A DNA stretch of 64,000 nt, taken from contig VDFB02252616.1 of assembly GCA_007258455.2 (NCBI GenBank), positions 117,196,128-117,260,127 on the forward strand, written 5' to 3'. Shown piece after piece: positions 11,424-23,376 of the stretch. The notes below the pieces were generated by a model. That model was not told the DNA's origin. It did no database searches and worked only from the letters and a program-made list of their open reading frames with translations. The position numbers and the translations under genes are program-made. The stretch comes from Sequoia sempervirens. Its lineage: Eukaryota; Streptophyta; Pinopsida; Cupressales; Cupressaceae. Each line of letters begins with the position of its first letter. The stretch's first letter is position 1.

Positions 11424-13475
11424 TCAACTTGAGTTGTTTTGGGTTTCCTTGGAGTACTATACCCTTTAGGATTGAAACTAGGAATTCTTAGACTTTTGTC
11501 AATAACACTCGTGGTGGTAGGTACATTAGAATCACTAGGATTTGATTCCATGTTTTTTTTTATGTTGAGACCTCATTGTAGGCATAAAACTTGCAGTAAC
11601 CCTAGGAGATATGGATGGTGAAGTTGGATGAATATTGTTTTGTTTGGATGTTTGGGTTGCTTCAAATTGGACTAGTAGTGACACCTTAAGTGATTTTGGA
11701 CCAATTTTAGATGATATTTGGATGAGTGGAATATATGAAACCTTCAATCTAGAAAAATATTGGACTAGAGCTCTTGTTAAGGTGTGTTGTTCGAGGATAA
11801 TCCTTTCTTGTCCTAGAAAAATGAGTTCAAGCTAAGGAAGATGGTGATGAGATCACAAACTTAGGAGTAGACTAATGATTCCAAAGAAAGCTAGCTCACA
11901 ATGATTTGATACTAATTAATTCAACTAAATACTTGAAAGGAGATTTTTTTCCAAGCAAGAAGCTAAACTAGGGGATGAGATGGAGATCTAAACCAAAATT
12001 ATCAATATCAAATTTTAGCTTGTTGTTTTGGATGAGTTCTTTTTCTAGTTTTGATGAGGTTGATTTGATCCAAGGATGACTAAAAGATGTTTAGAAAAGT
12101 CCAAATTGAACTAGTAATATGGGATGAAGATGAACAAGGATGTATGTAGTTGTTTTAAATGATAAGGATGACTACAAGTCTGTTCTACACAATTCTCTAG
12201 TTTTCTATTTTCTGCTAGTTAAAATTAGGAATCTGAGATTTTTTAGGGTTTTACTGTTTTGGGGCTGACAATCAAAAGCATTGAACTATAGTCAAAAGCA
12301 CTACATTGTATCAAACATAAGTGTTGATTTTTTTTCAAAAGCGCTAGTATAAGTGCAAAAGCATTGATATGTTTTAGTCATAGGTGTCACTTTACTGTAT
12401 TTGCATGTTTTTGATAGGCTACTTTGAGACAAAAGCACTAAGATACACAAACGTGTCAAGATGCAAACATAGCACTAATTTGAGAAAATAAAATGTGTCA
12501 GGATGCAAACAAAAGAGATGCAAGACGAAACTCAAAAGCATCAATTTTGACCCAAAGAGTATTTTAATTTTTTCTTAAGTACATCTATGGTTTTGAATGT
12601 TTAAGGTTTGATTTGTGTTTGTCTAATTTGGAAAGTGATAAAAAAAACAACAAAAATATTATAGAGTATTGAATCTAGGTATTGATTGGTAGATTTTGCT
12701 TGTATTATTCAACAAGACCTTATTAATTGGTATCACAGGTAGTTCAACAATGAATACACACCATAGATATGTAGAACCTAGATTAGTGGAAAATTGGGTT
12801 TATCAACTTGGAACAAGCCCACCTGTTGGAGCAAATATATCCACAATGAATGGGTGACTAGAGTATATGAAGGTCATGTACCACCTTTGTACCTCTCACC
12901 TTAAAAAGGATGAGGTCATAATCAAGGAATTCCAGTCACCTCAATGAGGGGGACATACATGGTGAGTAACTTCACATATGGTACTGTACATTACATCATT
13001 CCAAGCTAATGACTAAAAATTCTTAAAGGCTACTAATAAACAAGGTTCATAGTGAGGGATCAATGAATAGTGAGCCAATCTATTATGCCCAAGTGAAGGG
13101 GGTCTCCCTTCTTCTTATCACCTATACATGTCTCGATGGACTGAGGGTCATGAGGCTTGGCTTGAAGGACATGGGCCACACCTTGGGGTACAAATTTTGT
13201 TCTCCCCCCTTTCTATACCCCACCAAAAAATGTGGTTGAGGTCATCCTTGAGGTATTAATCCCTAAGTAGGCATCCTACTTGAAATACATGCAAATGACA
13301 TTGTTTGTAATTCCCAAGTTTTTTCTTAGGAGTCACAAGGGGAGAGCATATGCAGATAATCACACCTCAGGTTCACAAACAAATTGCAAGTTAATGGTAC
13401 TTTTGATTTCCAAGATGACATGAAGTGTAAGGAAAGATAATACACACACACTAACCTACCAAACACATTATAGAA
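11424..13475. other. Probable 5' leader/LTR of the Tat element and unassigned DNA
   Basis: No gene was recognised. From about 12240 to 12600 the words AAAAGCACT, AAAGCATTGA and AAGATGCAAAC recur, i.e. AGTGCTTTTG on the minus strand. A related composition appears at 38.8-39.4 kb. Lying upstream of gag, the block could be the leader or LTR of the minus-strand gypsy element. From about 12750 to 13400 there is less A+T-rich DNA with words such as GAGGGGGACATACATGG; I cannot assign it. Confidence 0.3.
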
Positions 13476-13750
13476 TTCATTTTAGGTGCACCAAAAGTAA
13501 ATATGAGATTTGTATTATTCAATTTTAGGTACACCAAATTCAAAATGAGAGTTCTATTGCTCAATTTTAAGTCCAAATATAAGTGTGCAAGTTGTTTGTT
13601 CAATTTTAGGAGCACTAATTGAAAATGAAAGTTGTATTGTTTATTTTAGGCACACCAAAATGAAATGTGAAAGATGATTGTTCAATTTTAGGATCACTGA
13701 AATGAAATGTGTAAGTCAATTTTAGGTACACCAAAATGAAATGTGAGTTC
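13476..13750. repeat. Degenerate tandem array, about 45-50 bp unit
   Basis: TTCAATTTTAGGTRCACCAAA followed by ATGAGAGTTGTATTG recurs about seven times with changes. Copies start near 13480, 13527, 13560, 13600, 13640, 13681 and 13717. No coding function is apparent. The array ends within a spacer between two retrotransposon remnants. Confidence 0.65.
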
Positions 13751-14388
13751 TAGACTAATCAAAAACCTATAACACAAAATGTCAGTGGTATTTGCACTTT
13801 TTCTTCTTCCATTCAATGCCACATGCTATAAAATTTTAACTCAAATAGGGAAGATCAAGAAAAGAATTGATTGTTAAGGTTAGGAAAATGAAAGAAATAA
13901 AATTGATAAACTAAAAACCCTAAGAGAACAAAAGATTTTATACCTAATAGAAGTATCAAGATTCTACAAAAGTGATGTACTATTGCATAGTCAAAAGAGT
14001 CAATCCTCCACAATAGCATCAGCCTTTAAGAAAAAATATTGAATGATATGAAAATAAAAAATAAAATAGTTAGAAAAAACATGTCACAAATTTGTAAATG
14101 CATCAAACTTGGAAAGTCGTAAGTGTCATCCTTCTATAGAAGTGTCAAACTTTGAACAAAAGCACCAAGATTTCTTGTAGCCAGACATGATAGTGTATTA
14201 GTCAAAAGATTTGTGATTTAGAAATGTGTCGTTGTATCATTATATATGTTTTGATCTTTTATAGAAGCTTCATATTGCTCTAGATTCAAGTGTCGATATT
14301 TTTCAAATGCATCTTTGTAACCTGCATGCCAAAAAAACTTCACAAAAAGATTAAATCTAGGATGTGGGTTCAATTAGGTGTGCCATGA
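13751..14388. other. Spacer, no gene seen
   Basis: A+T-rich DNA. Around 14100-14330 there are words such as CAAAAGCACCAAG and GTGTCGATATTTTTC, resembling those at 12.2-12.6 kb. This suggests it belongs to the same class of retrotransposon leader or LTR. No coding similarity was seen. Confidence 0.3.
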
Positions 14389-15412
14389 TGTCATAGGGGA
14401 AATATGAGTGACTATTAGAAATCATAATTGAAACAATTAGAGTCTAAAAAACTAATAACTTACAAAATTGAGGTCATACAAACCCATACTCTATGAAATC
14501 AGTTTGCTAAAGCTTCGAAGATTTAATCTAAAGTAATGAAATGCAAATTCAAAGCAATTAAATCAAATAGACAATGCAAAAATTCAATCCCATTATGGAT
14601 TGATGACAATTTGTGATGTAGATTTCTCAAATTGTGCATAATCCATGATTACAAAATCTTGATTGATATGATTCAAAAAACATGAGTTCTCAAATACTCA
14701 AGATTGCTCAATAATTCAAGAGAGTTCCTATGGTTATGAATATTGTGAATGAATTTCATGAATGAAGGGCTTGTTTTATATATTTGGATAATTCTAATCA
14801 ATGGCCAAGATTGAAAATGAAGATTAGTGGATGAGAGGAAATCAAGGAGATGAAGGAAGATCAAGGGATGAGAATTCATGAGAGCCCAAAATATCCCTAT
14901 TTTCATGGAAAATTGGTTGAAGATATTTTGAATTGGAGGGGAGAAGATATTTGAATTTGAATTGGGAATATTCTCTTTTTGAGAAAGGAATATTCTTTGT
15001 GAAAGTTAGAGGGTTGGAGGAAAATTAGTCAATTAAAAAAATATAAAATATATTTAATTGTGAGGATGAGGGGAATTAAGAATCTTTAATTAAATAATTG
15101 AAAATTATTTAATCAAGTTGGAATAAAAGAATTAATTAAGTAATTGGAATTATTTAAACATGGTAGAAGAGGGAAATTGAATTTAATTATTAAATAATTA
15201 GAAATTATTTAATCAAAAGGAGAAATTAGTGAGAAAATGATAAATTAATCAAATAACATTAATTATTCAACTAATAGAGGAATAAAGTGAATTTAATCAA
15301 ATAATTGAAAATTATTTAATTAAAATAAGAAAATTATGGATAATGAGGAAAATGATGTTCGTAAGTCGAAATTGAGATGCATGATATGTTCAATTTTTTT
15401 AAGGTGCCTACA
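14389..15412 (-). mobile_element. 1.0-kb LTR, copy A
   Basis: On the minus strand this block begins TGTAGGCACC (15412) and ends CCCCTATGACA (14389). It matches 61742-62757 almost along its whole length in the same orientation, with many small differences. A central part holds repeated near-palindromes of the type AAATAATTGAAAATTATTT (about 15080-15330). No target duplication is apparent (CATGA on the left, TAATT on the right), and no polypurine tract precedes its start. It could be a 5' LTR, a solo LTR or a fragment. Confidence 0.6.
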
Positions 15413-16405
15413 TAATTAATTATTAACACATGGTGAATGTGATTACAAATTTAATTCCTAATACAAATTAAAGTTAACTCAGGCATCACTATCCATATTT
15501 CCAAACTATTGTGTTACACACATGTATAAATTATTAATAAGGTATGTTAAACAAACAAAACACATATAAATAGTAGTAAAAAATGAGGTATCTTATTAAG
15601 CTATTTCATTTCCTCAATTTGTCACAATAATTACAAAAGATAAATCAACTTGATTGTTAGAAGCATTGAACAATGATCAATACTTTGAGAAGTAGATTAA
15701 CTTTCTACATACTAATTTGGCCCCATGGCATTAAAATTCTCACCTATGTAAGAATAAAATAAGTTATTAATATAAAAAGAAAAATAAATACCAACAATTA
15801 ATTTAGTGAGGATCATGTAAGAGATGCCATATTAGGAAACCTCTAACAAATTCTATGTTATAATGGAGCATAGTATTGTTAAATTCACCTTAATAATGGA
15901 ATGTTCAAAATGGGAAATCCTCCTCTCGAAACATACCCTTGAGGTTCCAATTCATAAATATCATCTACATGCCCAAGTTTCACCACTTGTCTATGCCATT
16001 TACCAAACAAGCAATTTTTTGAGTTTGAATAATGAAAGAATAAACCCAAAAAAGTATATGACAATAGGGGGAGAATTTTTTTTGCATCGACTCTTCATTA
16101 TAATTCAAAATATCATTTATTCCTTCTCTTGTAAATTTTTTTGAGGGAGGAAAAAGAGAATATTTCTAGTATAAGACATGTCTAACCCAAGAAACATGAT
16201 TCCATTTTTGAATTGCAAATGACACAATAGCATAAGATAAGTGGTAAGCATGTCACCATTTTTATGAGAAGAAAAGAGTAAATATTATTTATCAAAGTGA
16301 CCCTTTGTTAGATAGGTAAATGCTTGTTCCAATATTAATTTCTCTAGCCAAAGGATTACCTTATTTGTCCAAACATGGCATGTAAGCCATCTCTATGGCC
16401 AAATA
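15413..16405. other. Spacer up to the assembly gap
   Basis: A+T-rich DNA with short open frames on both strands (for example 15863-16144, +). I recognise none of them. There is no codon-level similarity to the gypsy element right of the gap, although that element's 5' part would be expected here or within the gap. Confidence 0.3.
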
Positions 16406-16505
16406 NNNNNNNNNNNNNNNNNNNNNNNNNNNNNNNNNNNNNNNNNNNNNNNNNNNNNNNNNNNNNNNNNNNNNNNNNNNNNNNNNNNNNNNNNNNNNNN
16501 NNNNN
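16406..16505. other. Assembly gap (100 N)
   Basis: Exactly 100 undetermined bases, the conventional size for a gap of unknown length. The true distance between the two sides is therefore unknown, and the start of the gypsy element to the right may be missing. Confidence 0.98.
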
Positions 16506-16559
16506 CATCACTAGTGGAAACTTGATAAATGTAAATCCTTTTTATACTTATTTGCAAAT

Positions 16560-16850
16560 CACTGGTTGGTTTGTACATAATTGCATTTTAGGTTTTGGAG
16601 CTTCTACTAATGTCATGCCCTTAGAGGTGATAAATGCATTGGTCTTAAGATCTTTAAGTCATTTGGGAATTGTTTTGCAATGGACTCAAGGGAGGTGCAT
16701 GTCATAGGCATTATTAATGGTGTTGAGGTTCAGCTGGTTGCTTACTCGGGTAGTGCTCTCCAAATGGATATAATCATAGTGAATTGCCCTATTAAGTGGG
16801 ATATGTTATTATAAAAAAAGTGGGCTGAATCTATCAGAGGTAGCATATAA
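16560..16850 (+). pseudogene. Protease-region remnant of the RNase-H-first gypsy element
   Basis: Two frames give LGFGASTNVMPLEVINAL and then VHVIGIINGVEVQLVAYS with KWDMLL. In related plant polyproteins the first block is I-D-x-G-A-S-x-N-V-M-P, the protease active site. Here the catalytic Asp position reads FGAS context without a clear D, consistent with decay. A frame change lies near 16690. Moderately sure. Confidence 0.55.
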
Positions 16851-17009
16851 ATGGATCTTACACACCATCCCATTATATGGAGAGAATGTAAAAAGAAAAG
16901 AAAATGTTGCACATAATAGAAGATCTGGAGAAGGCAACCAATGAAGTATTTACATGGACGAAGGTCCAGAATATTCCCATGTTTTTGTAGTCACTGTTGT
17001 TCAAAATCT

Positions 17010-17350
17010 AATGATTTGTGGACTACATTCTTTGATGGAGCTTGTTCTAAGGATGGATCAGGTGCAGGTATTGTCCTTATCTCTCATGATGACAAGCACA
17101 TCATATTTTCATCTAAATTAACCTTCCAATACACTAACAACATTACCAAATATGAAGCATTGATTCTAGGTTTGAACATTACTCTTAAACATGATATTGA
17201 AGGCCTGAAGGTGTATGGAGATTCAAATTTGATCATATTACAAGTGATAGGAACATACACAACAAAGGACAAAAGGTTAATAATGTATAGGAATGCTGCT
17301 TAGGATACAATTGAAACATTAAAGTTTTAGGTATTCAGTTGGCGGATAGA
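17010..17350 (+). pseudogene. RNase H domain remnant upstream of RT
   Basis: The open piece from 16941 to 17303 contains TTFFDGACSKDGSGAGIVLI, then NNITKYEALILGLNI and LKVYGDSNLIILQV. These match the FDG, E and GDS catalytic blocks of RNase H. It lies some 0.6 kb before the reverse transcriptase, not after it. Stops follow at about 17303 and 17368. The catalytic Asp, Glu and Asp residues are all still present. Confidence 0.8.
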
Positions 17351-17922
17351 TCAGAGAATGTTGCAATAGATGTGCTTATTGTCTTGGCTTCTAAATTTGA
17401 TGCTGGTTGGGTGTCTTCTCATTGCACCTATAGTGTTGAAATCCTTGCATGGCCTACTATTCCAAATAATATTGATAGTTATCAAGTGTTTGAGGATGAT
17501 CAATAACTTTATAGGTTCCTCAATTATATTAGAGAATTCAACAAACAGTTTATTGATTAAAATCCTTTGGTCAAACATTATGATGGCAGGGAAACTTTTA
17601 TTAGGGCAGATGTGGTACAACTAAAAACAAACACTATCCCTAAAGGGTTGGTTGCATTGGAAAGAGCCATTGATGGGGCTGATTGCTACAAGGCCAAGAG
17701 CAATCCAGTGAATGGAGTAAATGTAGAAGGTATACATTCAAGCATTGAGATATTTACTAGGATGATATGCATTGGCAAATAGTTGAAACCAACATAAAAG
17801 AAATTTCTAGTTGATTTACTTTAGAAGTATAGAAAATATTTTGCTTGGTCCTATGATGAATTGAAAGCTAACAAGGAATACATATTTCAGCATGATATCC
17901 CCTTGCCACTTGACACAAAGCT

Positions 17923-18370
17923 GTAGAGGCCTATAAATCGAATGCTTGCTCCACAAATGCAAAAGGAATTGATAAAATTGAAAGATAGTGGCATCATTAA
18001 GTCCATTTGACACTCTTCTTCGGTTTCTAACCTTGTTCCAAAGAAAAAGAACAACAGTGGCACTTGGCTTTGTATGAATTTTAGGAACTTAAGTATCAAA
18101 TGTCTAATGATAACTATCCATTGCCCAACATGGATAATCTACTACAAAGAGTGATAGGGTTAAAGGTTATGTCCATGATGGATGGGTTCTAAGGCTACAA
18201 TCAAGTAGTTTTCAAGGAGTCAGAACAATACAAAACAACATTCACGACTCCTAAGAATGTCTTTTGTTTTAAAGGATGTCAGGGCTAATTTTCAGGGGCC
18301 TATAGATGTGGCTTTTGCTGGCCTCATTGATTGGATAATGGTAGTTTATTAGGATGATCTTATGACATAT
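17923..18370 (+). pseudogene. Reverse transcriptase remnant
   Basis: The frames read RPINRMLAPQMQKELIKLKD, then HSSSVSNLVPKKKNN, DNYPLPNMDNLLQRVIG, MSMMDGF and GYNQVVFKE. This is the usual order of gypsy RT blocks. The catalytic box near 18340 reads VVY-stop-DDL, so the second residue of YxDD is a stop codon. About 300 bases before (17618-17683) is QLKTNTIPKGLVALERAID, a conserved linker of this family. Confidence 0.8.
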
Positions 18371-18481
18371 TAATAAAATAGAGCAGATCTCTTCAATCAT
18401 TTGGAACAAAGATGTTTGGAGTTTGGGATTTTTTTTGAATCTTGGGAAATGCATGTTTGGCATTGAAGAGGGCAAATACTT

Positions 18482-18918
18482 GTGCAGATTGTTTTCAAGG
18501 AGAGAGTTATAGTAGACCTTGAAAGAGTTAAAATTATTGACCTTATTCCTCAGCCCAAAACTATCAAGGGAATTCAATTGTTTTTCAGGCAAATCAACTT
18601 TGTGAAGAGATTTATCCCAAACTTCACTAAGAAAACTAAGATCATCATCAGAATACACAAGAAAGGACAAGTTATTTGTTGGGGTAAAGAACCAATTAAG
18701 TCATTCCTAGGAATCAAAGGAATCCTTAAGCAAGCACCTGTGTTTGCTAGCCCTAATTATTCGAGGCCTTTTCAGTTTTTCTCATTTGCATCATTCTATA
18801 TCATAGCTATTATCATGCTACAAAAGGACAAGGATGTATTTGAGTAGTCAATTGCTGTCTTCAACAATTCACTTTAGTTCGTGAATTGAAATACTCCATA
18901 ATGGAAAAGCATGCTTAT
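18482..18918 (+). pseudogene. RT connection and start of RT-linked RNase H
   Basis: An open piece (18482-18847) contains FFRQINFVKRFIPNFTKKTK, the RT thumb/connection word of gypsy elements. It then has KQAPVFASPNYSRPFQFFSF, the start of the RNase H domain, where the catalytic Asp is not evident. Further on, LKYSIMEKHAY can be read up to 18918. There the sequence changes abruptly to the TGTTG end of an LTR. Confidence 0.7.
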
Positions 18919-21900
18919 TGTTGATGTGTTTTTCGTGACCGCACCAACGCAGAATAAAGTCGCCAACGGCTACCCTATTCTCTCTTGATCAAAGTATCCA
19001 GCATGCTAAGATTGCAAGAAAGTTCATGTGTTCAACTCCAAGGTTCTTTCAGTGCGAATAGGCTCAGTTGGCTCGATGTGATTTGCTGGTATTTCAAGGG
19101 GACTTACGGAATTGTTCAGCAGTAGAGGAAGGGGTTCAAATGCTCGAAAGATTTGTCTATGAAGCGCGGGTTTCCTATTTTAATCAAAAAGTACTGAATT
19201 GAAATGGTGCAGGGTTAAGAAGGCTCTAATCTACTCTAAGGCGTGGACATGGCGATCAATTCTCACAAGCTTCAACCAGGCTCTGCTTTGCCTCGCTTTG
19301 GACAGCCTCCACAGAACCGGTGCAATCTTCAAAGGAGCAGCTCAAGGTGTTCATATCACAACTTAGCATGAAAATACCATCACAACGACGCATATAAACA
19401 TACAAATCATGATCGAAGTTAAGTACATGATAGTCCAGTTGACCACACAAGGCGCATTCACCATCAGCGAACACACTAGTGGTATGGATAGACAAAGTTT
19501 GCTCAAATTGAAAACCACATTCCACAATTACTATCTACTGCTTGCATGAAATGAAACTTACTCTACTCTAAGTCACTACTCGAATCAGAAGGATGAAGAA
19601 ACCTTGCTAGCTACTCACAACAAAAGACAAAATTCATCATCAATGAAAATTCTTTTTATTGGGAGAGTGTTCACAACAATTTCTTACAAAGTTTTAAGGA
19701 AAAACTTTCCTTCTTCAAACTACACTATCAATCTATACTAAGCTACTTCTAAGTTGTCCCTCTACTCTAATTCTACTCTGATTCAACTTCTACCTCTAAT
19801 GAGTTACAAATGAGGGGGACTCCCCCTTTTATAGATGGCCAAGTCCAATGGACAGCTCAGATTACAATCGGCTGGATGGCCCAGATTGTGCCACCTCAAC
19901 CCTAAACAAGATTCACCCTAAAAACTGCCACCAAGAGGAGTAGGGTAATAAATGAGCCATAATGTCCATCATCCTTCCAGAAGATTCCATCCTTGAAACG
20001 CGTTCACACTGTTCTTGATCCTCTCCTTGACGTCGTTCTTCAACTTTGCTCAAGCTTCCATTCCTTTCTCCATCTTGAGTTTTGAAAACATTTCCTCTCT
20101 GTCACTAAGTCTCAACACTTAGCCATTTTCTTGCAACTTTTCCTTCCTTCATGATTTATCATCTTGGACTATTTGCTTCATCATCATCGTTTGGTCTCGA
20201 CGTTTCTCCTGCAAAACAAGCAAGGAGAAGAGCATTAGAACACTTCATAATATAAATTCAACTTACTTACCAGGATTCTCACGCTCTAATTTCCAAGCGT
20301 TCATCGCCTTCACTAGCCAACTTTGCGTTCAATCCTTCATGCCTTAGCCAAATTTCATCATCCTCAAGGACATATCATCTTTCGAAAGTGTTAACCGCAT
20401 CTTCCTCACTTTTCCAGCTGACATTTCATCCAACCCTGGCTCGAGAAAAATGTTTTCATCAGGAACTTGATCAAAAATTATCTAGGCGATCATTTTCAAA
20501 TTCATCTGTCAAGGTATTTTTTTATCTTGAAAACACATTTTCTTCCCTGCCTTAGAAAATTTTCTCAAATTTTAGGAAAATTCATCAACCTGGTGCCCAT
20601 TTGAAATCTTTATCACAGAAACCTCGGCAAGCTGTGGAAGACTTTGAAATCCATTCCTCATCGCAGACGTCCAATACCCAAAAGAAAATTTCCCCCATAA
20701 AGCATCAAATTCATGTGTATCCAAACGAAGGGGTACATTTAATTTTTGAATTTTCAAACCTTAGAAAAATATTTCTCAATCAAATTTATCCTCATTCTTC
20801 ATCTCTGGGCAAATTTTCCTTGCTCGGCCTTACAAATTTTAACAATTTCATGAAGCTGGCACCTTCTGGCATATTTCACAGCCAATTCCTTCTTGCCTCA
20901 GAAAACTTTATCCCTTCAAGTCTAGGCGCAAATAGAGGGTCACACTTCAAGTTTCACATACTTAGAATATTTTTATCTTTCCACAAGTCAAAGGCGCAGT
21001 CAAGGGGTTGAGGTTCAAATTTTTCCATACTTAGCATATTTCCTAGCTCAACGCCTTGGAATCTTTCACTTTGCATGCATCACGCCTTGGAATTTCCACT
21101 TGCCTTCTAATACCTTGAGGGCGCATATGGCTAGGCAAGCTTCTAGTTTTCATAACTTAGAAAATTTCAACGACTTCCCTCCTTTGTTGGGCGCATTTTA
21201 AAGGGTGCACTTCAAATTTAAAACACTTAGAAAAATTTTCAAGTTCTTCTTCTCTTTCCAGGCGCATATGGAGGGGTCTTCTCCCAATTTTGCAACACTT
21301 AGAACACTTTTAGCTAGCATACTACCTTGGCAAGGTGGGGCGCATTTCACCCCCTATACTTTCATTTTCAACCACTTAGAAAATTTTCCATCTCTTCCTT
21401 GAAGCTAGGGCGCAAATGAGAGGGGTTACTTTCAATTTGTAACACTTAGAAATTTTACCCGACTTCCATTTGGCAAGGGCGCATTTAAGGTGTCCAACTT
21501 CAAGCTTAAATGCCTTAGAAAATTTTCAATCACCTTCTCTTCTCCTTGGCCGCAAATGGAGGGATGAACTTCAAATTTCACAGAGTTAGAAACTTTTTCA
21601 AATTTTTATGCAAGGTGAGGTGCATTTGAGGCCCTCTGCTTTTAATTTTCCACACTTGGGCAAATTTCATGGAGCCTCTCATGAGTCAAGGTGCATTAAG
21701 GGGTGCCTCCTTCAAATTTTGGTGCCTTAGAAATTTTTTTTTCCCCCATGCTTCTAACTTAGGCGCATTTACTAGGGTCACCTTCCACTTTCCAAGACTT
21801 AGAAAATTTTACTTGCTTCCATCCTCTTCAAGGGCGCATTTTGGAGGGTGGGCTTTCACTTTTCATACTTAGAATATTTTTCAAGCTCTTCAAGCTTGAG

Positions 21901-23376
21901 GGCGCAAATGGCAGGATCTGCTTTCAATTTCCATACTTAAACTTTTCAACACTTGGCCTCCTTAGCTCCTGGGCGCATTTTACATGTCCAGCAAGATAAA
22001 CTCCAGACTTGGAAATTTTCTCAGCTATTGCCAGCTTTTTCTTCTTTGGGCGCATTTCAAGGGTGCTGCAGGATGAAAATCATGCCTTAGCCATTTTTCC
22101 CGACTTCTGCCAATTTCACAACGTCCTGCTATTTATCGTAAGTCTCTTGATTTTCATATCCCGGAAGCTCAGAATGATTTGAAATTTTGAGCGCTGGATC
22201 CTCATGACTTCATCAACCCGTCGATACTGCTATTTCGGGTTGGCCTGCTATTTTAGCCCATTTATGAAGGTGATTTGCTATTTATAGTAACTACTTGCTT
22301 CTGATACCTCCACAGCTCCGATTGACTTGAAATTTGAATGACGCACTCCTCACCACGTGACCTTACTGCTGACATCAGCGCATACAGCTGACTTGCTATT
22401 TTTAGCCTATTTCCAAAATGACTTACTATAAATAGTAAGTGCTCCGTTTGTCTTCAAATTTTACCAGCAGATAGCCTGAAGAATGCTGATCGCGGTGGTT
22501 TACACCGGTTTTCGAAAATTCTGACTTTTTGCCCTTCTTTTCAGGTCCTGAAGCTGGAAACCCTAATTTTTTCTGCATGCATATCAAATGATCTTCATTT
22601 GTTCTCGTTTCTGCTGCATTGCGATCAGCTTGTGATTCTGAAGTGCTGGGAGGCGGCTGCCGGGACGCACCTGCGAAAAATAGTAAGTTCTTTACTGAGT
22701 GACCATCTCCATTTGCATGTCACATCACTGTGTAGCTCTCGAAAAACCCATAAGGAATATGCAGACATGCAAAGAAAACCCTGACATGCAAACCCTAAAA
22801 ATAGCCTCTGAAGGCTGAACTCTGAAAGTTGTCATCTCCGTTTGCATGTTACACCATCGCGAAGGTCTCGAAAAACCCAAAAGGAATATGTAGACATGCG
22901 TTGAAAAACTCTTCGTTTAAGCCCTGAAATTTGTCCCGGAAGCTGGACTGCTAAAAATAGAAAGTTGTCCGTTTTAACTCAAATTTTGCACGCGAGCAGC
23001 TTGATGTGTTCTGAATGCAGAGTGATAGTCGGAATTTCAAAAATGTTGATGGAATACCCAGAATTGCATACTTACTAAAAATAGTAAGTACTTCAGAATT
23101 TGACGAAACTTCAGTGGAAGCCTGCTGGAAGCACATTGATATCAATGTTAGTCTCAGATTTCAACTTGATTACTTCATTTGATTTTAAATCGGCTGGAGA
23201 GTTCAAAACCCTAATTCTCAGACTTGGCCAAAACTTCAATTCAAGCTCAATGACGGGCACAATCCCAAAAAGACAGACAGTAGAAAAGAGAGACAACGAC
23301 AAAACAAACCAAAAGCAAAGCCAAAATTAGGGGGTCCCCATTTGCAATGGGGCGATGTGTGAAAAAGGTCACAACA
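18919..23376. mobile_element. 4.46-kb solo LTR inserted in the gypsy RNase H
   Basis: The block begins TGTTGATGTG and ends GGTCACAACA, giving 5-bp terminal inverted repeats TGTTG/CAACA. It is flanked by CTTAT (18914-18918) and CTTAC (23377-23381), a 5-bp target duplication with one change. To its left the gypsy RNase H reads EKHAY. To its right the same frame family resumes as AYTLLKVVKNFR. No primer-binding site follows it, and no polypurine tract precedes it. The best explanation is a solo LTR left by recombination between the two LTRs of a large element. Length in this range is typical of Ogre/Tat-type gypsy elements. It holds no recognisable gene. Confidence 0.75.
20920..22065. repeat. 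Array of about 70-bp degenerate units with GGGCGCA core
   Basis: Inside the solo LTR, GGGCGCATTT, GGGCGCAAATGG and close variants recur about 16 times. Examples are near 20928, 21119, 21190, 21261, 21349, 21409, 21478, 21762, 21832, 21900, 21973 and 22048. Spacing is mostly 60-90 bases. Each is followed by words like CTTCAAATTT and CACTTAGAAAATTTTC. The regular spacing suggests repeated slippage duplication of one 70-bp unit. Spurious open frames (for example 20601-21011) come from it. Confidence 0.7.

Larger units (their letters stand above)
16506..18918 (+). mobile_element. Ty3/gypsy fragment with RNase H upstream of reverse transcriptase
   Basis: From left to right the + strand carries a protease-like segment, an RNase H domain (about 17010-17350), a linker (about 17600-17690), reverse transcriptase (17923-18370) and the start of the RT-linked RNase H (to 18918). 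Stops and frameshifts are frequent. I recall this order from predicted plant gypsy polyproteins, so it is probably a family trait. The element is cut at 18918 by a solo LTR; a few codons of its RNase H appear to resume at 23377. The 5' part is lost in or before the assembly gap. Confidence 0.75.

Noticed and set aside
12727..12738. TTGGTATCACAG, resembling an initiator tRNA-Met primer-binding site
   Set aside because: It differs from TGGTATCAGAG at the key end, lies on the wrong strand for the neighbouring gypsy element and has no LTR end before it.
20601..21011. 136-residue open frame on + strand
   Set aside because: It lies inside the solo LTR and translates the degenerate 70-bp array; no domain and no conservation signal.
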